Of a stretch of 49,002 nt of DNA, positions 1 to 6,819 are shown in pieces. The stretch is taken from positions 1-49,002 of the forward strand of contig JAUVZL010000013.1 in the NCBI GenBank assembly GCA_030602565.1. The letters are read 5' to 3'. The notes under the pieces were generated by a model, which ran no database searches, was not told the origin of the DNA, and worked only from the letters and a program-made list of their open reading frames with translations. Position 1 is the first letter of the stretch. Every line of letters starts with the position of its first letter. This DNA comes from Candidatus Stahliibacteriota bacterium. GTDB taxonomy: Bacteria; Hydrothermota; Tepidihabitantia; SM23-42. The translations under genes were made by a program, and so were the position numbers.

Positions 1-36
1 TTTTAAATGAATTAAGAAGATTGTCAAGGGTAATTT

Positions 37-219
37 CCAGAAACTTGGACACATCTTTATCCCTTGATTCTGAATTTATCAAATAAACTCCTTACCTTAA
101 TCCTCTCCTCGAAGAGGAGAGGAAAGCCATCTTTTCGTACACCCTCTCCCTTTTTAAGGGAGAGGGAAAGGGTGAGGGTTCCCCGAAATATCTGTTGAAC
201 GATGTGTCCAAGTGTCTGG
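37..219. repeat. MITE-like element with 22-bp imperfect terminal inverted repeats
   Basis: The left end 37-58 and the right end 198-219 are inverted copies of each other (20 of 22 bases match, 13 of them contiguous: 43-55 against 201-213). Inside lie two strong hairpins, 102-122 (9-bp stem, 3-nt loop) and 142-166 (11-bp stem, 3-nt loop). No transposase is encoded; the only open frame across it (57-266, minus) has low-complexity composition and overlaps both ends, so I do not call it a gene. I see no clear target-site duplication. This is a non-autonomous palindromic element or the relic of one. Confidence 0.5.
102..179. repeat. CT/GA-rich palindromic repeat
   Basis: Two successive hairpins (102-122 and 142-166) are followed by a purine-rich 3' arm ending near 177. 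The same architecture (C/T-rich arm, short loop, G/A-rich arm, then a second GGG-rich arm) recurs at 48957-48991 at the other end of the window, so this is probably a dispersed intergenic palindrome family of the genome. Confidence 0.45.
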
Positions 220-378
220 TGACCGTTAACATACATGGTTCCCACATTTTGGCACTCAGATGGCACTTCGTTCTTTAAAGCTAAAGAAATCAGTCTGTGG
301 TTTGAGGCAATCAGTGTTTATCATATCAATTGAATTATTGCACTACATCGAATAAGTTTCGACTATAATCGAAAGTTC
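220..378. other. Non-coding stretch, nothing recognised
   Basis: Between the MITE-like element and the promoter at 379 I find no open frame with coding character, no tRNA and no terminator. There is a small dyad around 358-375 (TTTCGA and TCGAAA arms) just upstream of the promoter, which could be an operator, but nothing else supports that. Confidence 0.3.
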
Positions 379-406
379 TTGACAAAAGTTTCGATTTGAG
401 TATAAC
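379..406 (+). promoter_or_regulatory. Sigma70-type promoter for the 59-aa ORF
   Basis: TTGACA (379-384), 16-bp spacer, TATAAC (401-406). The ATG at 412 begins only 5 nt after the -10 hexamer, so the transcript would be leaderless. A TTTCGA/TCGAAA dyad lies just upstream. Confidence 0.55.
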
Positions 407-411
407 GTCTT

Positions 412-591
412 ATGGAAGAAATATATTATGCTTTCAATCCTTGGTGGGAGAATCGGAAGTTTGACTTCGGACTCGGAATTATTATAATTAACAGACTTCC
501 ACAAACCTTGCACAGGAAGGTGCTGAGGATTCGCAAAGCGTTGTTGCGTCTATATCTCAATTGGATAGAGCGTCGTATTTTGAAGTTTTGA
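412..591 (+). pseudogene. 59-aa leaderless ORF, probable remnant of an AAA/DUF4143-type ATPase
   Basis: ATG at 412, stop at 589-591. The product begins MEEIYYAFNPWWENRKF. An aromatic 'NPWW' stretch at the very N-terminus is, from memory, typical of bacterial/archaeal AAA ATPases of the DUF4143/AAA_14 group, where a 'GIxR' segment and a P-loop follow. Here no P-loop follows; the rest is basic and ends in a sequence that overlaps a tRNA-like relic. A good promoter with 16-bp spacing sits immediately upstream and there is no Shine-Dalgarno, matching the leaderless pattern of other genes here. I infer a truncated gene whose promoter survived. Alternatively it is a genuine small protein. Family assignment is by pattern only. 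Confidence 0.4.
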
Positions 592-625
592 GGTTACGAG
601 GTTCAGAACTTCTGAACTTCTTAGC
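545..625 (+). other. tRNA-like relic
   Basis: Bases 556-571 (CTCAATTGGATAGAGC) are a textbook tRNA D-arm. After 19 nt (18 in a normal tRNA) comes an AGGTTACGAGGTTC variable-loop/T-arm-like sequence. Acceptor arms do not pair and the anticodon stem is broken, so it cannot be a functional tRNA. It overlaps the 3' end of the 59-aa ORF, suggesting a tRNA fragment captured in a rearrangement. An odd-length perfect palindrome at 601-617 lies inside it. Confidence 0.3.
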
Positions 626-666
626 TTCATAAGTTCATCTTTTCCCAGTTAACTAAAGGCTCTACT

Positions 667-712
667 CCTACAAATTTCGACATTCTCGGTCACCCTGTTT
701 AGATTTGACTCC
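667..712. repeat. REP-like dispersed repeat, copy 1 (3' of murG)
   Basis: This matches 16405-16450 over its length: it shares CCTACAAAT at one end and CTCGGTCA-CCTGT--AGATTTGAC-CC at the other. It lies 4 nt beyond the murG stop codon; the second copy lies 3 nt beyond the stop of the MFS gene. This copy has lost most of its dyad. Probable role: 3'-end processing or termination; origin possibly a RAYT/IS200-associated palindrome. Confidence 0.5.
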
Positions 713-716
713 ATAC

Positions 717-1787
717 TTACGATGTAATGATACAGTCCTGGATGACTTTCACCACATTGTCAATACCATTGGTTTGACCAGCTGCACGCATTGCTGAAAT
801 CATAGCATGGCGATTCGCATAGACCTTTGCTATACATTCAACCAGAGAATCTTTATGCAGATCTTCTTCCATGAGCACATGGCTGAAGCCCTGAGCTTCA
901 GATGTCTTAGCATTCAGTATCTGATCTCCCCGACTCACTTTTTTTGAAAGAGGAATGAGTACGTTTGCCTTCTTTAGTTCTAAAAGCTCAAAGAGTGTTG
1001 TTGCACCGGCTCGTGATACCACAATATCTGCCATTGCGTACAGGTGAGGCATTTCTTTGTCCACATACTCAAACTGTGTGTAACCGGACTGTCCTTGCAA
1101 GGCTGCATCTACTCTGCCAGGACCACAGAGATGACAGACATTGAATTTACCAAGTAGTTGTTCCAATGCACTTCTTACTGTTTTATTTATATGCTCTGCA
1201 CCCAGGCTTCCTCCTATCACCAGCACCACCGGCTTGGAGTTTGCAAAGCCACAGAACTTTTTTCCCTCTGTTTTCTCGCCTTTGAGCAATGTTTCTCGAA
1301 TCGGTATTCCAGTATACACTGCTTTATCCGTTGGCAATGTGCGTGCGGTTTCAGGAAAACTGATACAGATTCGATTCGCACAAGGCGCTGACAATTTGTT
1401 GGCGAGGCCAGGTGTAGTGTCGGATTCGTGAATCACAACCGGTACGCGGTGTACCCAAGCAGCCCAGACCAATGGGCAAGTTACAAAACCTCCTTTACTG
1501 AATAAAATATTGGGACGTAGCTTCTTGATGAGCAAGATAGCCTGCACAACTCCTTGAACTACCCGGAAGACGTCGGCGAAATTCCGAAGATCGAAATATC
1601 GCCGAAGCTTACCTGCAGCTATAGAGTAGTAAGGGACGTCAATAACCCTTACCAATTCCTGTTCGATCCCTGACTTTCGGCCAATATAGTAAATCTCAAA
1701 GCCTAATGCCTTCAATCGGGGAATAAGTGCAAGATTTGGGGTAACGTGGCCTGCTGAGCCACCACCAGTCATTATGATCCGTTTCAT
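717..1787 (-). CDS. murG: UDP-GlcNAc:lipid I GlcNAc transferase MurG
   Basis: 356-aa GT28 glycosyltransferase that adds GlcNAc to lipid I to give lipid II at the inner face of the cytoplasmic membrane. The N-terminal GGGSAGHVTPNLAL loop corresponds to the MurG GGTGGH loop; the C-terminal domain has GGSLGAEHIN and SRAGATTLFELLE, the UDP-GlcNAc binding region, then a DQILNA motif. A TTG at 1802 would add five residues, but the ATG at 1787 has a GGA Shine-Dalgarno at proper spacing and matches the family start, so I chose it. It is the last gene of the ubiA-uppP-peptidase-murG operon, 11 nt after the peptidase stop, and lies outside any dcw cluster in view. A REP-like repeat follows its stop. 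Confidence 0.93.
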   Translation of the reverse strand: MKRIIMTGGGSAGHVTPNLALIPRLKALGFEIYYIGRKSGIEQELVRVIDVPYYSIAAGKLRRYFDLRNFADVFRVVQGVVQAILLIKKLRPNILFSKGGFVTCPLVWAAWVHRVPVVIHESDTTPGLANKLSAPCANRICISFPETARTLPTDKAVYTGIPIRETLLKGEKTEGKKFCGFANSKPVVLVIGGSLGAEHINKTVRSALEQLLGKFNVCHLCGPGRVDAALQGQSGYTQFEYVDKEMPHLYAMADIVVSRAGATTLFELLELKKANVLIPLSKKVSRGDQILNAKTSEAQGFSHVLMEEDLHKDSLVECIAKVYANRHAMISAMRAAGQTNGIDNVVKVIQDCIITS

Positions 1788-1798
1788 ATTATTCCATG

Positions 1799-3733
1799 TC
1801 AATAAAGATATTTTTTCAAGAACAATATCTTTGCCTGATTATAGAAATCCTGGTTGGGTTTTTTGGCCAAACCGTGTCCTTCATCCTCAGCAAGAAGATA
1901 CCAGACGTCAACTTTGTTTTTTCGTACTGCTTTGACGATCTGCTCTGCCTCGGTAACTGGTACGCGCGGATCATTTAAGCCTTGAACTACGAACAGAGGC
2001 TTGGTGATTTTATGAGCATTGGTCAAGGGCGATATCTGTTCTAAGAATTTGCGCATTTGGGGGTCGCGTTCATCACCATATTCTTGCCTTCTTAAGTCCT
2101 GACGGTACTTGCCGGTATTTCGTAAGAAAGTAACGAAATTGCTGATGCCAATAGATTCAATACCACATCGGATACGCTTTGGATAATGGACCATTGCCGC
2201 AAGCACCATATAACCACCATATGAGCCGCCAATAATCGCGACACGCGATGCGTCCAATTCAGGCTGTTTTAGAATCCAGTCGAGCAGCGCACCGATATCA
2301 CGTACCGAGTTTTCCCGATTATACGCATTGTCAAGGGACATGTATTCTTTTCCATAGCCAGAAGAACCTCGGATATTCGGAGCAATGACCCCAATACCTA
2401 ATTCATTCAAATAGAACTGGGTTATTGGCGAAAAACCGGGGACATATTGCACCGCCGGTCCGCCGTGGCACATGATCAATACTGGATAGGGTGGTTTGGA
2501 TCCTGTGGGCTTGAAATAAAATGCCGGGATGAGACGCGGTGCCCCTTCAATACTGTCAAACGTTGGATAATGGATGAGTTGAGGTTGGATAAAGCCTGCT
2601 GTATCAAGACCGGCAACCTCGCTATAGGTCCAGCGTGTGAATGTTTTGTGTTTGAGGTCCAAGGTATACACATCAGTCGGTGATTTAGGCGTGCTAATAA
2701 CCATCGCGAGTTTTCTGCCGTCTGGCTTATATTCAATATTATATATGATACCCTGGGGTAGGCGCGCCTGGCTGATTGAGTATGTCCTGGTGTTCAAAAA
2801 ATAGAGTTTGTGGATACCGTCTTCATTGCTAATTAAGGCAATGGTATCACCAGATGGAGACAACTCGAATTCTTCGATATCCCATGGTATATTTTTTGTT
2901 AAGATTTTATTATTTTTTGTTTTTAGATCATGATATAAAAGCTGTTTGAATTCGCTGTATTGATCAGAAACCATATAGATCCCTTGTCCGTGCTTTGACC
3001 AGTGTGCTATACCATAGGCAATTGCTGAATCGACCGGATTGATCGGGCTCAATGAATTGGTGTTCAGATCTAAGATGTGATAATAAGATTCATTCGATGA
3101 TATATATTGTTTGACCAGGAGTTTTTTGTCATCAGGAGAGAATTCGATTGGTGCCCAATAACCGCTATTTTTACATACCCTTGTGAAAGCCTTTCCTTTT
3201 TTTACAAAACCAAGGTAGATATCAAAGTCCTTGCCGTTTCTCATCGTACTACGAAACGCGAATTTATCGCCTCTATTCGACCAAACTATAGCACCATACT
3301 TAGCTTTTCCATCAGTCAATAATTGCTGCTTGCCGGTTTGGTAGTTATGTTCGTAAATCTGGTATTTTTCATTGCCTGCCGAGTCACTGGTAAAGAGGAA
3401 AAATGGTATTTGTCCATTTGGACAGACATACGCGGCATTCAATGGTTCTTTTGAAAAAGTAAGTTGTTGGCGAAAACCTTTTGGGACTTCAACAAGATGG
3501 ATTTGTGATACCTCAGCCAGCCGCGTGCGGATGAGCATGCCTTTATTATGAGGCAGCCAGCCGCGAAAAGATGCATAATGGGTATTTAAATACGGGGTTA
3601 ATTGCTGCACTAACTCAGCCGGTATGACGGGGATGTTTTCAATGAGGAGATTGTCTTTTCGATACTTTTTTACCTTAGCAAAGCACTCTTGAGCAAGGAA
3701 TAAAATTAATATCAAGAATAATACTTTTTTCAT
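1799..3733 (-). CDS. S9 family prolyl oligopeptidase (acylaminoacyl-peptidase/DPP-like), exported
   Basis: 644 aa. An N-terminal signal peptide (MKKVLFLILILFLAQECFA) is followed by a WD40-like/TolB-type beta-propeller (about 60-370) and a C-terminal alpha/beta hydrolase. The catalytic nucleophile is S504 in GGSYGGY, with the charge relay Asp in GLNDPRVP and His in DEGHGL; HGGP forms the oxyanion region. It should hydrolyse short peptides in the periplasm. The start at 3733 makes a 4-nt ATGA overlap with uppP; the longer frame would disrupt the signal peptide. Exact specificity (dipeptidyl, acylaminoacyl or oligopeptidase) cannot be told from sequence. Confidence 0.9.
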   Translation of the reverse strand: MKKVLFLILILFLAQECFAKVKKYRKDNLLIENIPVIPAELVQQLTPYLNTHYASFRGWLPHNKGMLIRTRLAEVSQIHLVEVPKGFRQQLTFSKEPLNAAYVCPNGQIPFFLFTSDSAGNEKYQIYEHNYQTGKQQLLTDGKAKYGAIVWSNRGDKFAFRSTMRNGKDFDIYLGFVKKGKAFTRVCKNSGYWAPIEFSPDDKKLLVKQYISSNESYYHILDLNTNSLSPINPVDSAIAYGIAHWSKHGQGIYMVSDQYSEFKQLLYHDLKTKNNKILTKNIPWDIEEFELSPSGDTIALISNEDGIHKLYFLNTRTYSISQARLPQGIIYNIEYKPDGRKLAMVISTPKSPTDVYTLDLKHKTFTRWTYSEVAGLDTAGFIQPQLIHYPTFDSIEGAPRLIPAFYFKPTGSKPPYPVLIMCHGGPAVQYVPGFSPITQFYLNELGIGVIAPNIRGSSGYGKEYMSLDNAYNRENSVRDIGALLDWILKQPELDASRVAIIGGSYGGYMVLAAMVHYPKRIRCGIESIGISNFVTFLRNTGKYRQDLRRQEYGDERDPQMRKFLEQISPLTNAHKITKPLFVVQGLNDPRVPVTEAEQIVKAVRKNKVDVWYLLAEDEGHGLAKKPNQDFYNQAKILFLKKYLY

Positions 3734-4482
3734 TTGAAAAACAGGATAAGGATACTTACTACTAAACAATAGATGCCAAAAAGATGAAAATACTTATGGA
3801 CTAATCGGCGCAATATGCTCAAGGCGATGAGACCAAAGATAAAGCTGAAAAACATACCGATTAAAATACTGATTGGGTTATCTATTACTGATATCGTTTT
3901 TAATTCTAAGATATTAGCCCCAAGGATTGCGGGTAAGGACAATAAGAATGAGAATTTAAAAGATTCTTCAGGGCTTATTTTTGAGAATAGTCCAGCCGAG
4001 ATTGTCATGCCAGACCGTGAAATCCCCGGGAATAAGGCAAACATCTGCGCTAACCCGATAATCAATGCGGAAAAGACATTAACTCGCTTATTGCTTTTTT
4101 TGAAAACCATGGTCATAATAAGCACGAGTCCAGTTATCCCCAAAAAGATACTCACCATAGTCATATCTTTGAAAGTTTCTTCGATTTGCGTTCTCAAGAG
4201 CAAGGCAAAGATAACGATGGGGACAGAACCGATAATAATGTTCAAGATATAATTGATACTTTGTTGCTCACGTTTGAATGCACCCTTTAATAACTCGGCG
4301 ATAGGTTTAGCAAAAAACACCAGCGTCGCAAGGAAAGTGCCGAAATGCAAGAAGATTGCCAAGACTACCGGTTCAGTAATACCAAAGTACTTCTCAAGAA
4401 TGGCAAGATGGCCTGAACTTGATATTGGCAAAAATTCAGTAAGGCCCTGGACAATGCCGAGAATGATAATTTTAATAATCAT
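3730..4482 (-). CDS. uppP: Undecaprenyl-diphosphatase UppP/BacA
   Basis: 250-aa polytopic membrane enzyme that dephosphorylates undecaprenyl pyrophosphate and recycles the lipid carrier for peptidoglycan and other envelope polymers. The first family motif is ILGIVQGLTEFLPISSSGHL (residues 7-26), with the catalytic Glu and SSSGH; the second is PGISRSGMTISAGL (about 153-166). Length is typical, slightly short of the 265-273 aa of enterobacterial forms. It overlaps ubiA upstream and the S9 peptidase downstream by 4 nt each, so all are translationally coupled. Its position beside a prenyltransferase and murG fits a polyprenyl-lipid operon. Confidence 0.95.
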   Translation of the reverse strand: MIIKIIILGIVQGLTEFLPISSSGHLAILEKYFGITEPVVLAIFLHFGTFLATLVFFAKPIAELLKGAFKREQQSINYILNIIIGSVPIVIFALLLRTQIEETFKDMTMVSIFLGITGLVLIMTMVFKKSNKRVNVFSALIIGLAQMFALFPGISRSGMTISAGLFSKISPEESFKFSFLLSLPAILGANILELKTISVIDNPISILIGMFFSFIFGLIALSILRRLVHKYFHLFGIYCLVVSILILFFK

Positions 4483-5288
4483 ATGATCATTGCCACAAGA
4501 CCAGTTGCCATGGCGAATTTCAAAAACCTGCTGAGCTTTGAGAATTCACTGGCTGCAGGTTTTTTCACGAGCTTGACCAAACAATAAATGATGATCGGGC
4601 AAGCAAAGAAAAGCACGACAATCATGTATCTCACCGAGAGGATTTCAAGGATATAAGGCAGGGGTAAGAGTATGCACAATACGCCGAGGAAGAAAGCACT
4701 GATTATTGACGCCCGCCGGATACCAAGCGCAATGGGGATTGATACAACATTGTTTTTTTTGTCGCCTTTGATATCGATGATGTCTTTTATGATTTCTCGC
4801 GGCATGTGGATGAAAAACGAGAAAACAAACGGAAAAATGCTTACCGGATTTTTCACCACAATTCCGCCGAGCACAAAACTCAAGCCAGTAATAGCCGATA
4901 CAATAATGTTGGCAACCGGTTTTTTCTTAAGGAATGCGGCATAGGCAAAAAGCAGAATCGATACGCCGAGCACCAGGAAAAAGACCACCAGATTGATGGA
5001 AAGAGAGAATACAAGGGATATGATTAGCAGACATAGTGCCAAGACAATAACGAGTTTCCGGTCTGCCTTACCTGATGCTAGGGGACGCTGCGGGTTATTA
5101 ACTTTGTCGATTTTGATATCATATAGATCATTGATAAGGTTGCCAAAACCACAGGTTACAAACCCGATCATACCGGCTAATATCAATGCAGGCGGTAAGG
5201 TAAAACCATAACCGATCCACGCACCTACCCATACAGAAACCAATGTGATGATGCAATTTATCGGGCGCAGCATTGTGACGTAAGCCAT
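4479..5288 (-). CDS. UbiA-family prenyltransferase, DGGGP-synthase-like
   Basis: 269-aa integral membrane prenyltransferase with about 8 helices. The first Asp-rich motif is NDLYDIKIDKVNNPQRPLAS (about 49-68); the second is DIIDIKGDKKNN. The wording of motif 1 (NDxxDxxIDKxNxPxRPLxSG) is what I associate with archaeal digeranylgeranylglyceryl phosphate synthase and its bacterial FCB relatives, rather than with 4-hydroxybenzoate prenyltransferases. The substrate is therefore inferred; a quinone or heme prenyltransferase role remains possible. It is the first gene of the operon. The ATG at 5288 lies 5 nt after a TACAAT -10 box and no Shine-Dalgarno is present, so translation is predicted to be leaderless. 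Confidence 0.82.
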   Translation of the reverse strand: MAYVTMLRPINCIITLVSVWVGAWIGYGFTLPPALILAGMIGFVTCGFGNLINDLYDIKIDKVNNPQRPLASGKADRKLVIVLALCLLIISLVFSLSINLVVFFLVLGVSILLFAYAAFLKKKPVANIIVSAITGLSFVLGGIVVKNPVSIFPFVFSFFIHMPREIIKDIIDIKGDKKNNVVSIPIALGIRRASIISAFFLGVLCILLPLPYILEILSVRYMIVVLFFACPIIIYCLVKLVKKPAASEFSKLSRFLKFAMATGLVAMII

Positions 5289-5293
5289 GGGTT

Positions 5294-5321
5294 ATTGTAT
5301 TTATATCAGTCCTAAAGTCAA
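5294..5321 (-). promoter_or_regulatory. Promoter of ubiA-uppP-S9-murG operon
   Basis: On the minus strand: TTGACT (5321-5316), 16-bp spacer, TACAAT (5299-5294), then 5 nt to the ATG. It is divergent from the ruvX promoter 30 bp away. Confidence 0.6.
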
Positions 5322-5351
5322 CTGCTGAACCTTTGAGGAGTGGATTTTGTA

Positions 5352-5379
5352 TTGACATCTAATGATATTTCACTATAAT
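5352..5379 (+). promoter_or_regulatory. Promoter of ruvX-mltG-signalling operon
   Basis: Consensus TTGACA (5352-5357), 16-bp spacer, TATAAT (5374-5379). The leader is about 50 nt, with an AGGAG Shine-Dalgarno before ruvX. No other promoter is obvious until 12892, so it probably drives genes up to 12878. Confidence 0.7.
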
Positions 5380-5434
5380 TTTCTTAAGCTACCATGGGGT
5401 GTTGTTTATCATAAAAGCGTAATAGGAGAAAGAA

Positions 5435-5851
5435 ATGAGAGTTATGGCTATTGATTACGGGAAAAGCAGAGTCGGTATTGCGTTGAGTGATCCACTGGGT
5501 GTAATAGCTCAACCCCTGACAAGCATCAAAGTGAAATCTCAGAAAGAACTCTTCAGACAGATCTTAAAGATAATTCAAGAAAGCGACGTTGGGCTCATTA
5601 TTATTGGCAATCCACTGTCCCATAAAGGGGAAGCTACTGAAATGTCTGATGAAATATCCAGGTTTATAAAGCGGTTAAAAAAGAGGATTAATACCGAAAT
5701 CAAATTATGGGATGAAAGATTTACGAGCCAATATGCCATGAACATATTGAAAACAATGAAGGTAAAAAAACAGAAGGGTTTGGTCGATCAGGTTGCAGCA
5801 TCAATAATGCTTGATGAATACCTGAGATCATGCTCTACATGCACGACATGA
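5435..5851 (+). CDS. ruvX: RuvX/YqgF Holliday-junction resolvase-like nuclease
   Basis: 138-aa RNase H-fold protein of the YqgF family, implicated in 16S rRNA 5' maturation and, by homology, in Holliday junction resolution. The signature VMAIDYGKSRVGIALSDP at residues 3-20 holds the first acidic active-site residue; IIIGNPLSHKGEATEMS is the second conserved region, and LWDERFTSQYA and DQVAASIMLDEYL complete the family pattern. Length is normal. The start is preceded by AGGAGAAAG, a good Shine-Dalgarno. The stop overlaps the start of mltG by 4 nt; yqgF beside mltG is a common bacterial pairing. Confidence 0.93.
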   Translation: MRVMAIDYGKSRVGIALSDPLGVIAQPLTSIKVKSQKELFRQILKIIQESDVGLIIIGNPLSHKGEATEMSDEISRFIKRLKKRINTEIKLWDERFTSQYAMNILKTMKVKKQKGLVDQVAASIMLDEYLRSCSTCTT

Positions 5852-6819
5852 AAGGAACCGCCTTAGCTTGTCTAATATCCGTTATCATTGTTCTTGTCTG
5901 GCTACAGCCTATTAACCTGGGTAGTACAGAAGTGACTATACCGAATGGTGCAACCGCGCGGGAAATCGCCGAAAACCTTGCTCTTCATCGCGTGGTTCGA
6001 GACAAAAAGGAATTCATCCTCTGGTTGAGGATATCAGGTAAGGAAAAAGATTTGAAATCTGGTAGTTATGTATTGCAGAAGTATAAGAATCCACTTTACA
6101 TCATCAATAAACTCTCAGAAGGAAGTCGGTCTGATATTATTGTTACTATACCAGAGGGGCTGACCCTTTATGAAATTGCTGATATCCTCGAGCTCCACGA
6201 TATTGTCAACAGAGATTCTTTTATTGCATTATGCAAAAACAGGTCATTTATCAAGAACGTAGGTTTCACACTTGTTTCGCTTGAAGGATATCTTTTTCCT
6301 GATACGTACTCATTCAGCCTTGCTCAAACCGATTCTTCGGTTATTGCACAACTTCTCGAAAATTTTGGAAGACATCTTGAGAAATACGAAATCCGAACCC
6401 CTGATTCGATTTTTAAAATAATTACGTTGGCATCACTCATTGAAAAAGAAGCCAGGGTCGAGGAAGAAAGACCGATTATCGCCAGAGTTTTTCTAAACAG
6501 GCTTAAGACTAACCGGCCTTTGGAATCTTGCGCAACGGTATTTTATGCCTTGCATATAGCCAAGCCTGATAAATATCAGGAGAAAAACAAATTGACTAAA
6601 CGAGATTTAAAATTCGAGTCATCCTATAATACATACATACATACCGGTCTGCCGCCTGGCCCGATTTGTTCACCTGGCGAGAATTCAATTAAGGCGGTTA
6701 TTTACCCGGCTGACGTTGACTACCTATATTTTGTTGCAAAGGGAGACGGCCACCACCATTTTTCGAAGACGTTCCGGGAACATATTGCGGCAAAGGAAAA
6801 ATACAATGCTGAGAAATGA
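5848..6819 (+). CDS. mltG: Endolytic murein transglycosylase MltG
   Basis: 323-aa YceG/MltG family enzyme that cleaves nascent glycan strands at the membrane and sets their length. One N-terminal transmembrane helix (about residues 4-22) is followed by a LysM-like region (VTIPNGATAREIAENL and TIPEGLTLYEIADIL) and the catalytic domain, with SLIEKEARVEEERPIIARVF containing the catalytic Glu and TYIHTGLPPGPICSPGENSI. I chose the ATG at 5848 because it makes the ATGA overlap with ruvX seen throughout this window; a start at 5830 adds six residues without a Shine-Dalgarno. It overlaps the next gene by 14 nt. Confidence 0.93.
   Translation: MKGTALACLISVIIVLVWLQPINLGSTEVTIPNGATAREIAENLALHRVVRDKKEFILWLRISGKEKDLKSGSYVLQKYKNPLYIINKLSEGSRSDIIVTIPEGLTLYEIADILELHDIVNRDSFIALCKNRSFIKNVGFTLVSLEGYLFPDTYSFSLAQTDSSVIAQLLENFGRHLEKYEIRTPDSIFKIITLASLIEKEARVEEERPIIARVFLNRLKTNRPLESCATVFYALHIAKPDKYQEKNKLTKRDLKFESSYNTYIHTGLPPGPICSPGENSIKAVIYPADVDYLYFVAKGDGHHHFSKTFREHIAAKEKYNAEK

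Noticed and set aside
57-266. 69-aa minus-strand open frame
   Set aside because: It runs through both hairpins and the right end of the MITE-like element; composition reflects the repeats, and no promoter or ribosome site is seen.
541-625. Functional tRNA
   Set aside because: D-arm and T-arm look real but acceptor arms do not pair and the anticodon stem is broken by an extra base; kept only as a relic.
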